From Bacillota bacterium (lineage in GTDB: Bacteria; Bacillota; Clostridia; Acetivibrionales; DTU013), in the NCBI GenBank assembly GCA_023412665.1, contig JAEZCA010000035.1, positions 248,001 to 312,000 of the forward strand: 64,000 bases of DNA, read 5' to 3'. The notes beneath the pieces were generated by a model. The model was given only the letters and a program-made list of their open reading frames with translations. It was not told the DNA's origin and did not search any database. The position numbers and the translations under genes were made by a program. Positions 34,900 to 42,870 of the stretch are shown here, one piece after another (positions within the stretch are counted from its first letter, which is position 1; each line of letters begins with the position of its first letter).

Positions 34900-35187
34900 C
34901 TATAAGTAGATCCTCTCATTCGTGTTGCCCTCAAATTTTCCTATGCTGTACCCATAACAGAAGGATTGTCTCATACTTACGACAATGAGCGCCTTCAGGT
35001 ATTCTCTTTCATCTCTGTTCAGTCCTCTGTCCATCATTTCAATAAAATTTTTTGTTTTGTCTGCGGCAATAAGTTTAATTGCCTCCCTGGTACCTGAAAG
35101 ATCACCGTTGAGCTTCTCCCTTGCTTGCTTCAAATAGAGCTTCAGCGTTTTTTCAAAGTCCAGGCTGTTTCCGGCCGAGCCTGCCAT
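34900..35187 (-). CDS. Small helical hypothetical protein
   Basis: 95 aa. Predominantly alpha-helical and charged: LDFEKTLKLYLKQAREKLNGDLSGTREAIKLIAADKTKNFIEMMDRG, then EREYLKALIVVSMRQSFCYGYSIGKFEG. No membrane segment, no cysteine motif and no family I recognise. It lies about 60 bp after htrA on the same strand and may be cotranscribed with it. The frame has protein-like composition and a plausible ATG (GGAGGTGGCTTGA upstream). Confidence 0.65.
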   Translation of the reverse strand: MAGSAGNSLDFEKTLKLYLKQAREKLNGDLSGTREAIKLIAADKTKNFIEMMDRGLNRDEREYLKALIVVSMRQSFCYGYSIGKFEGNTNERIYL

Positions 35188-35249
35188 TCAAGCCACCTCC
35201 TGCATGTATTCAGGAGTAAGTGTTGCCAATTTATGACTCATAATATACA

Positions 35250-36536
35250 TCACCTTGTAATCAGTCCATCCTTTTGCTTCTTTGCAAGGACAAGAGTCGT
35301 CGTTCCCCAGCTGTCCGAGCCGTGCATTCTATGATTGATCTGTATGGAGTCTCCGGGGGACTTGGAATAAATATAGGTCCTCAGCTGCATCATCGTGTTG
35401 ATCTTCTGACCATCCACCTCCTTGATAATGCAGCCCTCGCGTATGCCAGCCTTGTGGGCAGGACCATTACCGTCCACATACGCTACATAAATTCCTTCCT
35501 TCAGTTTAGCTTCACCATCGATATATGGAATAACATTTCCATCATATGCAAACATCCCCATGTATGGCTCATCAAATGTTCCTGTCCTGATAAGCTTATC
35601 CATCACGGGCTTGGTAATGTTGATAGGAATGGCAAAACCCATCCCTTCGGCACTGGTGACCTTCACTGTATTGATACCTATGACCTCTCCCTTCGAATTC
35701 AACAGAGGTCCTCCGCTGTTGCCCGGGTTTATACTTGCATCGGTCTGTATAAGATCCTCCATATAATTGGTTCCGGTTTCAGTCTCGATGCTGATAGTCC
35801 TGTTGAGGGCGCTTATGATGCCGGATGTAACAGATCTTTGAAAATCAAGCCCCAAAGGGTTTCCTATAGCTATGGCATGCTCTCCCACCTCCAGCTTTGA
35901 AGCATCCCCAAGACTCAGCGGAGTGAGCCCGGTAAGATTCACCTTAACCGCAGCCAGATCCAGCACAGGGTCCGACCATACGACTACTCCGTCGACGTTC
36001 CTTCCGTCTGCAAGTGAAACTACTATCCTATTACTTTTACCTCCTGCGACATGGTTGTTTGTCAATATATATCCATCTGAACTAACCACAACGCCGGAAC
36101 CAAATCCAACCTCGGTTTCTCTGTTTCTGTCAAACAGGTTATCTTTTACCGCCCTTTCGACGGTGATTCCGACTACACCTGCGGTAGCTTTTTTGGCTAC
36201 GGTCTGTGTAACCGGTACGCTGTTGGGATCAGCGTCTGTGCCCCCGGGCGATGAGCCGCCTTGCTGCACTCCGGCATTCTGGCCGCTTTGGTCTGAACTA
36301 TCGGAGGGCAGTTGTCCGACGCTTCTTATCAGCTCACCGTCAATGCCGTCCTTCCTCTGTTCTGCACCTATCTGTGAGGCATTGTTTCCAGTTCTCCCCT
36401 CCGTCACAGTATCATTGAACGAAATATACCTGGGAGCGGCAAAGAGTGCAAGCATGCATACAGCAAGAGAGGTCGCCAGTGAAATCATCAGCATTCCGGC
36501 AAATCCCGTACGTTTTCCATTATCTCTGAACATCAT
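35250..36536 (-). CDS. HtrA/DegP-type S1C serine protease, membrane anchored
   Basis: 428 aa. One membrane anchor (about 13-34), a Ser/Gly/Gln-rich linker (about 40-110), a trypsin-like domain (about 115-320) and a PDZ domain (about 330-420). The catalytic triad is visible: His in ILTNNHVAG, Asp in SDPVLDLAAVKV, Ser in INPGNSGGPLLN. It degrades or refolds damaged proteins outside the membrane. The PDZ portion EGIYVAYVDGNGPAHKAGIREGCIIKEVDGQKI is complete. It is probably followed by the 95-aa gene as an operon. Confidence 0.94.
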   Translation of the reverse strand: MMFRDNGKRTGFAGMLMISLATSLAVCMLALFAAPRYISFNDTVTEGRTGNNASQIGAEQRKDGIDGELIRSVGQLPSDSSDQSGQNAGVQQGGSSPGGTDADPNSVPVTQTVAKKATAGVVGITVERAVKDNLFDRNRETEVGFGSGVVVSSDGYILTNNHVAGGKSNRIVVSLADGRNVDGVVVWSDPVLDLAAVKVNLTGLTPLSLGDASKLEVGEHAIAIGNPLGLDFQRSVTSGIISALNRTISIETETGTNYMEDLIQTDASINPGNSGGPLLNSKGEVIGINTVKVTSAEGMGFAIPINITKPVMDKLIRTGTFDEPYMGMFAYDGNVIPYIDGEAKLKEGIYVAYVDGNGPAHKAGIREGCIIKEVDGQKINTMMQLRTYIYSKSPGDSIQINHRMHGSDSWGTTTLVLAKKQKDGLITR

Positions 36537-36595
36537 ATCATCCTCATTTTCGAATTCTTTTACAATTATTATTTCAATAATGGCCTAAAGAATAC

Positions 36596-36628
36596 AAAAA
36601 AAATCCGGCGGTCAATTGCCCGCCGGAT
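36596..36628 (-). terminator. Terminator overlapping the end of the DUF951 gene
   Basis: ATCCGGCGG and CCCGCCGGAT form the stem, with eight T following on the minus strand. The 5' arm lies inside the last codons of the DUF951 gene. Confidence 0.85.
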
Positions 36629-36824
36629 CTTCCGGAAGATTTGATTTTATGATTTTTTTGACGCTTTTCTCGAATTTTGGTCTGGGCAGCATTACCTGAT
36701 GCCCGCAACCAAGACATTTCACCCTGAAGTCGGCACCGGTCCTCATTACCTCCCATTGCCTATTTCCGCAGGGATGTTCCTTTCTGAATTCAACAATGTC
36801 CCCCAGGCAAAACCTGTCAGCCAT
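36612..36824 (-). CDS. DUF951 family protein
   Basis: 70 aa. LGDIVEFRKEHPCGNRQWEVMRTGADFRVKCLGCGHQVMLPRPKFEK is the DUF951 core, with one Cys in HPCG and a C-x-x-C pair (CLGC) that may bind zinc. DUF951 is common in Bacillota, often near translation or chromosome-segregation genes; its function is not established. AAGGAG precedes the ATG. The terminator overlaps its last codons. Confidence 0.85.
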   Translation of the reverse strand: MADRFCLGDIVEFRKEHPCGNRQWEVMRTGADFRVKCLGCGHQVMLPRPKFEKSVKKIIKSNLPEDPAGN

Positions 36825-36845
36825 TTCTCTTCACTCCTTGTGAAT

Positions 36846-37565
36846 CTATGATAATGCAGCTGCTTCAACAAATGCTGAAAACAGCTTTAAATGCTGTATG
36901 TCGTACTTCCACATCATTTCCGGATGCCATTGGACACCTAAGATAAACCTGCTGTCAGAGCTTTCCACGGCTTCGATGATACCGTCCGATGTCCGTGCCG
37001 CTGGGACCAGCCCGGCGCCTGTCTCCTTTACCGCCTGGTGGTGGTATGAATTCACAGCAAGTCTGTCGGTCCCGAATATTTGATTAAGCTTCGAGGCAGG
37101 CTCGATCCTCACATCATGCACCGGGTACCAGTCCGGCGCCTCCTGCCAATGCTTGAGCATCGTTCCCGGATCACGTCCAAGGTATATATCCTGATGCAGG
37201 GTTCCGCCCATGGCCGCATTGATCAATTGTATTCCCCTGCATATGCCGAGGATGGCCTTCCCTTTCGAAACCGCCAGCTTTGCCAGTTCCAGTTCCATTT
37301 TGTCCCTCTGGGGCGAGATCCCCCCCTGGCATTTCAGGTTCTCCTCCCCGAATACTCTGGCATCTATATCAGGGCCGCCTGTGAACAGGAAGCCGTCGCA
37401 TTTGTCCATGATCTGCGGAGCCATGCCCTCCGGCAGGTCAAGAGGCAGCAGAAAGGGCAGTCCTCCCGCCCCTGCAACTCCTTCCATATAACCGGCGGCT
37501 GTATACAGCCTGTCTTTCTCACGGTCATAACCCGGCATCACACCTATTACTGGTCTTTTATCCAT
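36846..37565 (-). CDS. Class I glutamine amidotransferase, peptidase C26 (PuuD-like)
   Basis: 239 aa from the ATG at 37563-37565; AGGAG lies ten bases upstream, and the GTG at 37574 would touch it. The nucleophile elbow is GICRGIQLINAAMGG, with Cys following G-I; the late WHPE is in GVQWHPEMMW. FLFTGGPDI is the oxyanion part. This family includes gamma-glutamyl-GABA hydrolase (PuuD) and related gamma-glutamyl amide hydrolases. It lies 35 bp after glnA on the same strand, which suggests cotranscription and a role in gamma-glutamyl nitrogen recovery. The exact substrate is unknown. Confidence 0.88.
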   Translation of the reverse strand: MDKRPVIGVMPGYDREKDRLYTAAGYMEGVAGAGGLPFLLPLDLPEGMAPQIMDKCDGFLFTGGPDIDARVFGEENLKCQGGISPQRDKMELELAKLAVSKGKAILGICRGIQLINAAMGGTLHQDIYLGRDPGTMLKHWQEAPDWYPVHDVRIEPASKLNQIFGTDRLAVNSYHHQAVKETGAGLVPAARTSDGIIEAVESSDSRFILGVQWHPEMMWKYDIQHLKLFSAFVEAAALS

Positions 37566-37600
37566 AAGCGCCACTCTCCTGAGATGACAGAAATAAAGGC

Positions 37601-38935
37601 TTAATAATTCTTCAGATAACTATCGATCTCCCACTTGCTGATCCTTATCCTGTATTCGGTGCATTCTTCCTGCTTGGCCTCTATATACTTGTTGAAAATA
37701 TGCTCTCCGAGCACATTCTTTGTAAAAGCGCTTGTGCTCATTTCAGATAATGCTTCATTCAGGCTGGCGGGAAGAGCTTCTATATTGGCTTCTCTTCTTT
37801 CCTCGTCGCTCATGTCGAAAATATTCCTGTTTACGGGCTCCGGCGGCATGATCCTGTTTTCTATACCCTCAAGTCCTGCAGTAAGTATAGCAGCCAGTGC
37901 CAGATAAGGATTACAGCTTGGATCCGGGTTTCTCAGCTCGAGCCTTGTAGCGGTGCCGCGGGCAGCAGGCACTCTGACCAGCGGGCTTCTGTTCCTTGCG
38001 GACCATGCTATATAAACAGGCGCCTCGTAGCCTGCAATAAGTCTTTTATATGAATTGACAAGAGGATTGGTCAAAGCTGTAATGGAGCGTACGTTTTTCA
38101 TGAGGCCGCCAATGAACCAGTAAGCTTCCTGGCTAAGCTGGAGCGGATCCTTTTCGTCAAAGAAAATGTTTCTGCCATCCTTGAACAGCGAGGTGTTTAC
38201 ATGCATACCGGACCCTGCTATTCCGAAAACAGGCTTTGGCATAAAGGTGGCATGCAGTCCGTGTCTTTGAGCTATTGTCTTGACGACCAGCTTGAATGTG
38301 ACTATCGCATCGGCCGCTGTAAGCGCGTCGGTATACTTGAAATCTATCTCGTGCTGACCGGGAGCCACTTCATGATGTGAGGCCTCCACTTCAAAGCCCA
38401 TATCCTCAAGAGCAAGGCACATATCTCTTCTGGCGTTTTCACCCAGATCCACAGGACCCAGATCGAAATACCCGGCTTTATCATGTGTAATGGTAGTCGG
38501 GTTTCCCTCGCTGTCGGTAAGGAACAGGAAAAACTCGCATTCCGGGCCCACATTGAATGTATCGTACCCCATATCCGACGCTTTTTTCAGCGCCCTTTTA
38601 AGGACGTACCTGGGATCGCCTTCAAACGGCTTGCAGTCTGCTGTATACACATCGCATATCATTCTTGCGACCTTGCCCGTCTGCGGCCTCCATGGAAAAA
38701 TCACAAACGTATTGATATCAGGTCTCAGATACATGTCGGATTCTTCTATCCTGACAAATCCCTCAATAGATGAGCCGTCAAACATGCACTTGTTGTCCAG
38801 CGCTTTCTCCAGCTGTCTTGCAGTTATTGCGACATTCTTCAGCATACCGAAAATGTCGGTAAACTGCAGCCTAATGAATTCAACACCCTCATCCTGTACG
38901 ATCCTGACAATATCTTCCTTCGTGTATTCCGGCAT
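37601..38935 (-). CDS. glnA: Glutamine synthetase, type I
   Basis: 444 aa from the ATG at 38933-38935 (GGAGG nine bases upstream; an ATG two codons earlier is too close). Makes glutamine from glutamate, ammonia and ATP. Landmarks: MFDGSSIEGFVRIEESDMYLRPD, the GPECEFFLF metal glutamates, HHEVAPGQHEIDF, GSGMHVN and the late RNRSPLVRVPAARG. The length fits the shorter GSI-alpha form without the adenylylation-site extension. Transcription appears to pass an attenuator in the leader that resembles an ANTAR target. Confidence 0.96.
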   Translation of the reverse strand: MPEYTKEDIVRIVQDEGVEFIRLQFTDIFGMLKNVAITARQLEKALDNKCMFDGSSIEGFVRIEESDMYLRPDINTFVIFPWRPQTGKVARMICDVYTADCKPFEGDPRYVLKRALKKASDMGYDTFNVGPECEFFLFLTDSEGNPTTITHDKAGYFDLGPVDLGENARRDMCLALEDMGFEVEASHHEVAPGQHEIDFKYTDALTAADAIVTFKLVVKTIAQRHGLHATFMPKPVFGIAGSGMHVNTSLFKDGRNIFFDEKDPLQLSQEAYWFIGGLMKNVRSITALTNPLVNSYKRLIAGYEAPVYIAWSARNRSPLVRVPAARGTATRLELRNPDPSCNPYLALAAILTAGLEGIENRIMPPEPVNRNIFDMSDEERREANIEALPASLNEALSEMSTSAFTKNVLGEHIFNKYIEAKQEECTEYRIRISKWEIDSYLKNY

Positions 38936-38958
38936 ATTCATGCACCTCCGTTTTAATA

Positions 38959-39001
38959 ATAAAAAGCGCACTCAAACAAACTCCATGTTGTTTAAGAACG
39001 C
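38959..39001 (-). terminator. Attenuator terminator in the glnA leader
   Basis: On the minus strand GCGTTCTTAAACAAC pairs with GTTTGTTTGAGTGCGC (one bulge, a T-T mismatch, some G-T pairs) around ATGGA and is followed by TTTTTATT. It lies about 25 bp before the glnA start, so it must be bypassed for expression. Confidence 0.75.
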
Positions 39002-39011
39002 CGTTGTTCCT
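38994..39011 (-). promoter_or_regulatory. ANTAR-type hairpin overlapping the glnA attenuator
   Basis: On the minus strand stem AGGAAC/GTTCTT closes the six-base loop AACGGC (A at 1, G at 4). Its 3' arm GTTCTT is also the 5' arm of the terminator, so forming one excludes the other. A clear first hairpin was not found upstream; AAAGGT near 39032 is the only weak candidate. ANTAR binding is inferred, not shown. Confidence 0.6.
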
Positions 39012-39083
39012 GAACCTGGGACCTTAACACCTTTGTATTATCTTCATGCGGCCTCACTCTTGGTCAAGATGAACCGTATCTAT

Positions 39084-39111
39084 ATTTTAACATTAAAATC
39101 TTTTATTACAA
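39084..39111 (-). promoter_or_regulatory. Candidate glnA promoter
   Basis: On the minus strand TTGTAA (39106-39111) and TAAAAT (39084-39089) with a 16-bp spacer, giving a leader of about 140 nt. Confidence 0.5.
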
Positions 39112-39154
39112 TACTTATAAGACTTCAATTAAAAGAAAAATTTTGTACAAAAAA

Positions 39155-39197
39155 AGAGCCTGCAACATATTAGTTCTGCTGCAGACCCTGTTTTTTT
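39155..39197 (-). terminator. Terminator of the rubredoxin gene
   Basis: GAGCCTGCAAC and GCTGCAGACC form an imperfect stem with T/A runs on both sides (seven T on the minus strand). It closes the rubredoxin transcript upstream of the glnA promoter. Confidence 0.7.
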
Positions 39198-39199
39198 GA

Positions 39200-39361
39200 T
39201 CATCCTTCCTTCTCAAACATATCCTTGCCTACTCCGCAAAGGGGGCAGACCCAGTCATCGGGGATATCTTCAAAGGGTGTGCCGGGCGCAATACCTCCGT
39301 CAGGATCTCCGAGTTCAGGATCGTAAACATAACCGCAGGCAGTACATACGTATTTATCCAA
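39200..39361 (-). CDS. Rubredoxin
   Basis: 53 aa from a TTG at 39359-39361. GAAGGAG lies eight bases upstream and the length then equals that of typical rubredoxins; the frame continues seven codons further without a site. The Fe(Cys)4 centre is CTACGYVY and CPLCGVGK, with DPDGGIAPGTPFEDIPDDWVCP between. A small one-electron carrier of anaerobes, often serving oxygen and peroxide detoxification. It is a single gene. Confidence 0.95.
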   Translation of the reverse strand: MDKYVCTACGYVYDPELGDPDGGIAPGTPFEDIPDDWVCPLCGVGKDMFEKEG

Positions 39362-39440
39362 AACATCATCTCCTTCGATCAAACTTATTCTCTATTTATA
39401 TTCCCCACGATATCCGGTCATAAACGATTTTTTTATAATT

Positions 39441-39959
39441 TTAATAGCCTTTGCTTTTTTTCCCGCCGGCAAGCACAATAAGTCCTATTGCGATAAGCAC
39501 CAACGGTATTGCATATGGTCCGGTCTCAAAGTTTAATATCTCGCTCAGCGAGAATGTGAAGAAGAATATGCCCGATAGCCCGCCAAGTATACCTACCGGG
39601 ATCAGCAGTCCTTTCTCTCTGTTGCCGAAGCAATAGAGCTCAAAAAGGCCGAATGCCACCGCAAATATGAAGAAGGGCCATGTTACCCCCCAGCCGCCGA
39701 ACAGCACGTTGAACTGCAAAGTCATTCCGATTATCAGCAGTATGCCGCCCGGTACAAGTATTCCGGGATTTCTTCTTGAGCCCGAGAAGAATTTAAAGTG
39801 GAACAACAATCCCGGCAGTATGATGAAAAGCGATGCCCAGAGTCTTGATATTATAAATCCGAAGACATTCCAAAAATCAAACATTCCCAGATTATGCAGA
39901 AGGAACAGTATACCCAGGCAAATAAATATTCCGCCCAATACCTTTCCAGTGTTTCTCAT
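39441..39959 (-). CDS. LiaF-like transmembrane protein (DUF5668-type)
   Basis: 172 aa from the ATG at 39957-39959 (GGAGGG upstream). Five or six hydrophobic segments with short loops: GKVLGGIFICLGILFLLHNLGMF, then ISRLWASLFIILPGLLFH, PGILVPGGILLIIGMT, WGVTWPFFIFAVAFGLFELY and PYAIPLVLIAIGLIVLAGG. This repetitive G-x-x-L/I-L pattern is typical of the membrane part of LiaF/DUF5668 proteins. Function here unknown; the soluble LiaF domain is absent. Confidence 0.7.
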   Translation of the reverse strand: MRNTGKVLGGIFICLGILFLLHNLGMFDFWNVFGFIISRLWASLFIILPGLLFHFKFFSGSRRNPGILVPGGILLIIGMTLQFNVLFGGWGVTWPFFIFAVAFGLFELYCFGNREKGLLIPVGILGGLSGIFFFTFSLSEILNFETGPYAIPLVLIAIGLIVLAGGKKSKGY

Positions 39960-40078
39960 AATGAACCCTCCAATTATGTTCAAAGATTACCTGTTTCAAA
40001 TAAGTCATTCTATATTATTATAATGCTTTATTTGAAAAAAGTCTGAATATATTTGGAGATCGAATTTGCTGTCAATAT

Positions 40079-40723
40079 CTACACTCTGCCTTCGCAGATA
40101 TTTGCCGGCAGCTCTCTGTCCTTGTCGAGCTTCCATACGACGTATCTGATTCCCGAGGAGATAAGGTCTGCTATTTTCATCACTACATAAAGCCTGGTAT
40201 TCTGGAGCACAAGAAAATCCATGAAGCCGCCGAAATTGACAATGCCTGTCACAAACATATCTCCTACCGGAGACAGCTCCTTATTGACACCCGACCCGGG
40301 CTTTATCGGTCCTTCTCCGATTCCGACATATCCTACATGATCCATGCTTCCAAGGCACGCATCTATAGCAACTACAAAAGGTTCTTCACAGTCCCGGGAG
40401 ACCTGTTTCATTATGTCATCTATATTTTTTGCGTGAACAGGGCTTTCAAGGCTTCCATATACATGTACCCTCCTGCTCTTCAGCCCGGAGAGCTTATATC
40501 CTATGAGAGGTCCGAGGCTGTCCCCGGTAGAACGGTCAGTACCTATGCACACAAATACCAGCGATTTTGCGCCTTTGTCAAGCGCACTGCTGATACGCAC
40601 ATACAGCTCGTCTGTCAGATGCTTGAAGGCCGAAGCGCTGCCGGAATTTATGTATTGCTGCTTTACAGCTGTCCTTGTAAACATTTTGACTCCTGAATGC
40701 CTTATTAGCGAGGCTGAAGACAT
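40079..40723 (-). CDS. yyaC: Spore protease-like protein YyaC
   Basis: 214 aa. Core LVFVCIGTDRSTGDSLGPLIGYKL followed by VHVYGSLESPVHAKNI, FVVAIDACLG, and GSGVNKELSPVGDMFVTGIVNFGGFM. This matches YyaC, a relative of the germination protease GPR found in spore formers and expressed during sporulation. Acidic residues in the G-T-D-R-x-x-G-D motif are conserved. Its target is not established. GAGGCGG precedes the ATG. Divergent from the PAS-SpoIIE gene. Confidence 0.88.
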   Translation of the reverse strand: MSSASLIRHSGVKMFTRTAVKQQYINSGSASAFKHLTDELYVRISSALDKGAKSLVFVCIGTDRSTGDSLGPLIGYKLSGLKSRRVHVYGSLESPVHAKNIDDIMKQVSRDCEEPFVVAIDACLGSMDHVGYVGIGEGPIKPGSGVNKELSPVGDMFVTGIVNFGGFMDFLVLQNTRLYVVMKIADLISSGIRYVVWKLDKDRELPANICEGRV

Positions 40724-40792
40724 TTACCGCCTCGATATATATTATTTCCAGAATGCGCGCGTTTATTACTATATCTGGTTTAAACCATCCGA

Positions 40793-40821
40793 TTTACACA
40801 ATTTTTTTTATTTGGTATCAT
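40793..40821 (+). promoter_or_regulatory. Candidate promoter of the PAS-SpoIIE phosphatase
   Basis: TTTACA (40793-40798) and TATCAT (40816-40821) with a 17-bp spacer. The start would fall near 40828, directly at the GAGGAGGGG ribosome site, giving almost no leader. Confidence 0.5.
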
Positions 40822-40841
40822 GTTATTGAGGAGGGGTCTTT

Positions 40842-41945
40842 ACGGATTCGATAAGAAAAAACTTTCCATTCATTGAAAATATACTAGATGGAATGTATGA
40901 CTGGGTCAGAGTCGTAGATTTCGACAATAGCATACTATATATGAACAGGGCTATGGCAGAAGACCTCGGAGAGCAGAACCTGGGCAAAAAGTGCTATGAA
41001 ATGCTCGGGCGCAGCGAGCCCTGTGAAAACTGTATTTCCAGAAAAGCGATCCTGGATGGAGTACCGGGAGAAAAAGAGGAAAAAATCAACGACAGGACCT
41101 TCTCGGTGATGTCATCTCCATTAAAGAATGCTGACGGTAAAGTGATAGCAGTTGTTGAGGTACTGCGGGAAACGACCCAGTTGAAAAAACTGTATGATAA
41201 AACACAGGAGCAGAACCTCATACTGAAAAAGGATGTGGAAATGGCTAGAAAGCTTCAGTCAAGCCTGCTCCCAGGCCCGATCAGCGACCCGAGAGCGGAT
41301 CTGTCGCTTATTTACATGCCCTGTTATGCACTAGGCGGAGACTTTGTCGACGTATTTTATATAGACAGCTCTCATATGGGTATGTACATTGCAGACGTAT
41401 CAGGCCACGGCGTTCAGGCATCACTGCTGACTGTCTTTTTGCATTCGGCTCTAAACAAGAAGCTGCTTTCGCCATCAATGGCTCTGGAGGAGCTTTACCG
41501 TGAATTCAACCAGAGCAGGCTGGATGAAGAGCTATATATCTCTGTTTTTTATTCAATAATCGACCTGGACAATAAAACCATGCTATATTCCAATGCAGGT
41601 CTGAACGTAACTCCTGTTGTTTATAACGAAAACAGATTTGAACTGCTGCGTATGCCGGGAATACCAATCAGTAACTGGCTGAAAAAACCCGGCTACAAGG
41701 ATGGAGCATTGGACCTTTTGCCGGGCGACAAGCTGTTTTTATATACTGACGGCATACTAGAGGTGAAGAATAAGCTTAATGAGCAATTTGGAGAAGAAAG
41801 GTTACTGGAAATACTTCTGAAAAGTCATCTGAGTCCCAAACAGCTGTTGCTTAAGATTAAGAGCTCAGCCTTCTCCTTTGCGGGAGTAAAAGCCGCTGAT
41901 GAGCTTAGGGATGACGTGACCTTGGCACTTCTTGAGCTAAAGTGA
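40842..41945 (+). CDS. PAS-domain SpoIIE/RsbU-type PP2C phosphatase, possible ACG start
   Basis: PAS domain (about 15-105, with NFPFIENILDGMYDWVRVVDFD and a CENCISRKAI segment), a coiled coil, then a PP2C-SpoIIE domain. Metal-binding motifs are intact: ALGGDFVDVFYID, IADVSGHGVQASLL, LFLYTDGILEVKN and a final ELRDDVTLALLEL. Such enzymes dephosphorylate anti-anti-sigma factors. The first ATG (40893) has no ribosome site and would cut the PAS domain. GAGGAGGGG at 40828-40836 instead points to an in-frame ACG at 40842, which adds 17 PAS-like residues. A non-standard start, or a sequence error there, must be considered. Starting at 40893 it would be 350 aa. Confidence 0.85.
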   Translation, partial: TDSIRKNFPFIENILDGMYDWVRVVDFDNSILYMNRAMAEDLGEQNLGKKCYEMLGRSEPCENCISRKAILDGVPGEKEEKINDRTFSVMSSPLKNADGKVIAVVEVLRETTQLKKLYDKTQEQNLILKKDVEMARKLQSSLLPGPISDPRADLSLIYMPCYALGGDFVDVFYIDSSHMGMYIADVSGHGVQASLLTVFLHSALNKKLLSPSMALEELYREFNQSRLDEELYISVFYSIIDLDNKTMLYSNAGLNVTPVVYNENRFELLRMPGIPISNWLKKPGYKDGALDLLPGDKLFLYTDGILEVKNKLNEQFGEERLLEILLKSHLSPKQLLLKIKSSAFSFAGVKAADELRDDVTLALLELK

Positions 41946-42006
41946 CGTTATTTGCTGCAAAAGCATATCATGCAGCCGCTGCATCATTAACGAAGTGCTC
42001 TTACTC

Positions 42007-42864
42007 TCAGCAGTGCTCACCTGCAACGGCTCTGTCAATACCGGCCAGATCCTTGTATATCACTATATTGCGGTATCTTCCATCCCGGGCCATCAGAGCG
42101 GCAACCTCCGCTGCCTGATCATACCCGGTCTCAAGTGCAAGCAGGCCGCCTCTCTTCAAATGCAAGGGAGCAGTCTCAATAATAGCTCTGTAAAAGCGCA
42201 GTCCGTCTGCACCTCCATCAAGCGCCCCCACCGGCTCAAAATCCCTTACTTCCCTCTGAAGTCCTGATAAATCACCTGTTCGTATATATGGAGGATTTGA
42301 AACTATTACATCGAATCCGGTATCCGTTATATTAATGAATAAATCACTTTCGATAAAGGTGACACGGTCCGCGACGCCATTCCTTCGGGCATTCCCCCAA
42401 GCAGTCTCCAGTGCATCTGGCATTATATCTGAGGCAGTCACCCGGCACCGGTTATAATGGTATGCCAGGCTTACGGCTATACAGCCTGAGCCGGTACACA
42501 TATCGAGTATGTTCAGGGTACTGTCCTCTTTTACTCTCCTGCAGAAATCCAGTACAACCTCCACAAGCAGCTCGGTATCCTGCCGGGGTATCAAAACACT
42601 TGAATTTGTTTCGAACATGATTGACATGAACTCCTGGAGCCCTGTCAGGTACTGAAGCGGATGACCCTTCGCCCGTTTCACGAGCATCTCGCGATATATG
42701 CGCTCTATCCCGGCTTCCAGCAGCTCGCTGCCATGCGCATACAGGTATGTCCTGTCGCAGCCTGCGGCATGACAAAGCAGAACCCCGGCATCGTTGGCCG
42801 GGGCTTCAATTCCAGCATCCTTCAATATCTGTATGCCTTCTCTGTACGCTTCGCTGTAGGTCAT
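42007..42864 (-). CDS. prmC: Release factor glutamine methyltransferase PrmC
   Basis: 285 aa. N-terminal helical domain (about 1-75) that holds the release factor, then a SAM-methyltransferase fold: ILDMCTGSGCIAVSLAY (SAM loop) and the hallmark VSNPPYIRTGDL. It methylates the Gln of the GGQ motif in RF1/RF2. It follows the DUF1385 gene by six bases on the same strand, the usual rpmE-DUF1385-prmC order of clostridia. prfA would be expected next but is not present; the PAS-SpoIIE gene converges instead. Confidence 0.94.
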   Translation of the reverse strand: MTYSEAYREGIQILKDAGIEAPANDAGVLLCHAAGCDRTYLYAHGSELLEAGIERIYREMLVKRAKGHPLQYLTGLQEFMSIMFETNSSVLIPRQDTELLVEVVLDFCRRVKEDSTLNILDMCTGSGCIAVSLAYHYNRCRVTASDIMPDALETAWGNARRNGVADRVTFIESDLFINITDTGFDVIVSNPPYIRTGDLSGLQREVRDFEPVGALDGGADGLRFYRAIIETAPLHLKRGGLLALETGYDQAAEVAALMARDGRYRNIVIYKDLAGIDRAVAGEHC

Positions 42865-42870
42865 CAGTAC

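Noticed and set aside
38960..39110. Glutamine (glnA-type) riboswitch before glnA
   Set aside because: The conserved three-way-junction sequence of that riboswitch was not found; the ANTAR-like hairpin and terminator explain the leader better.
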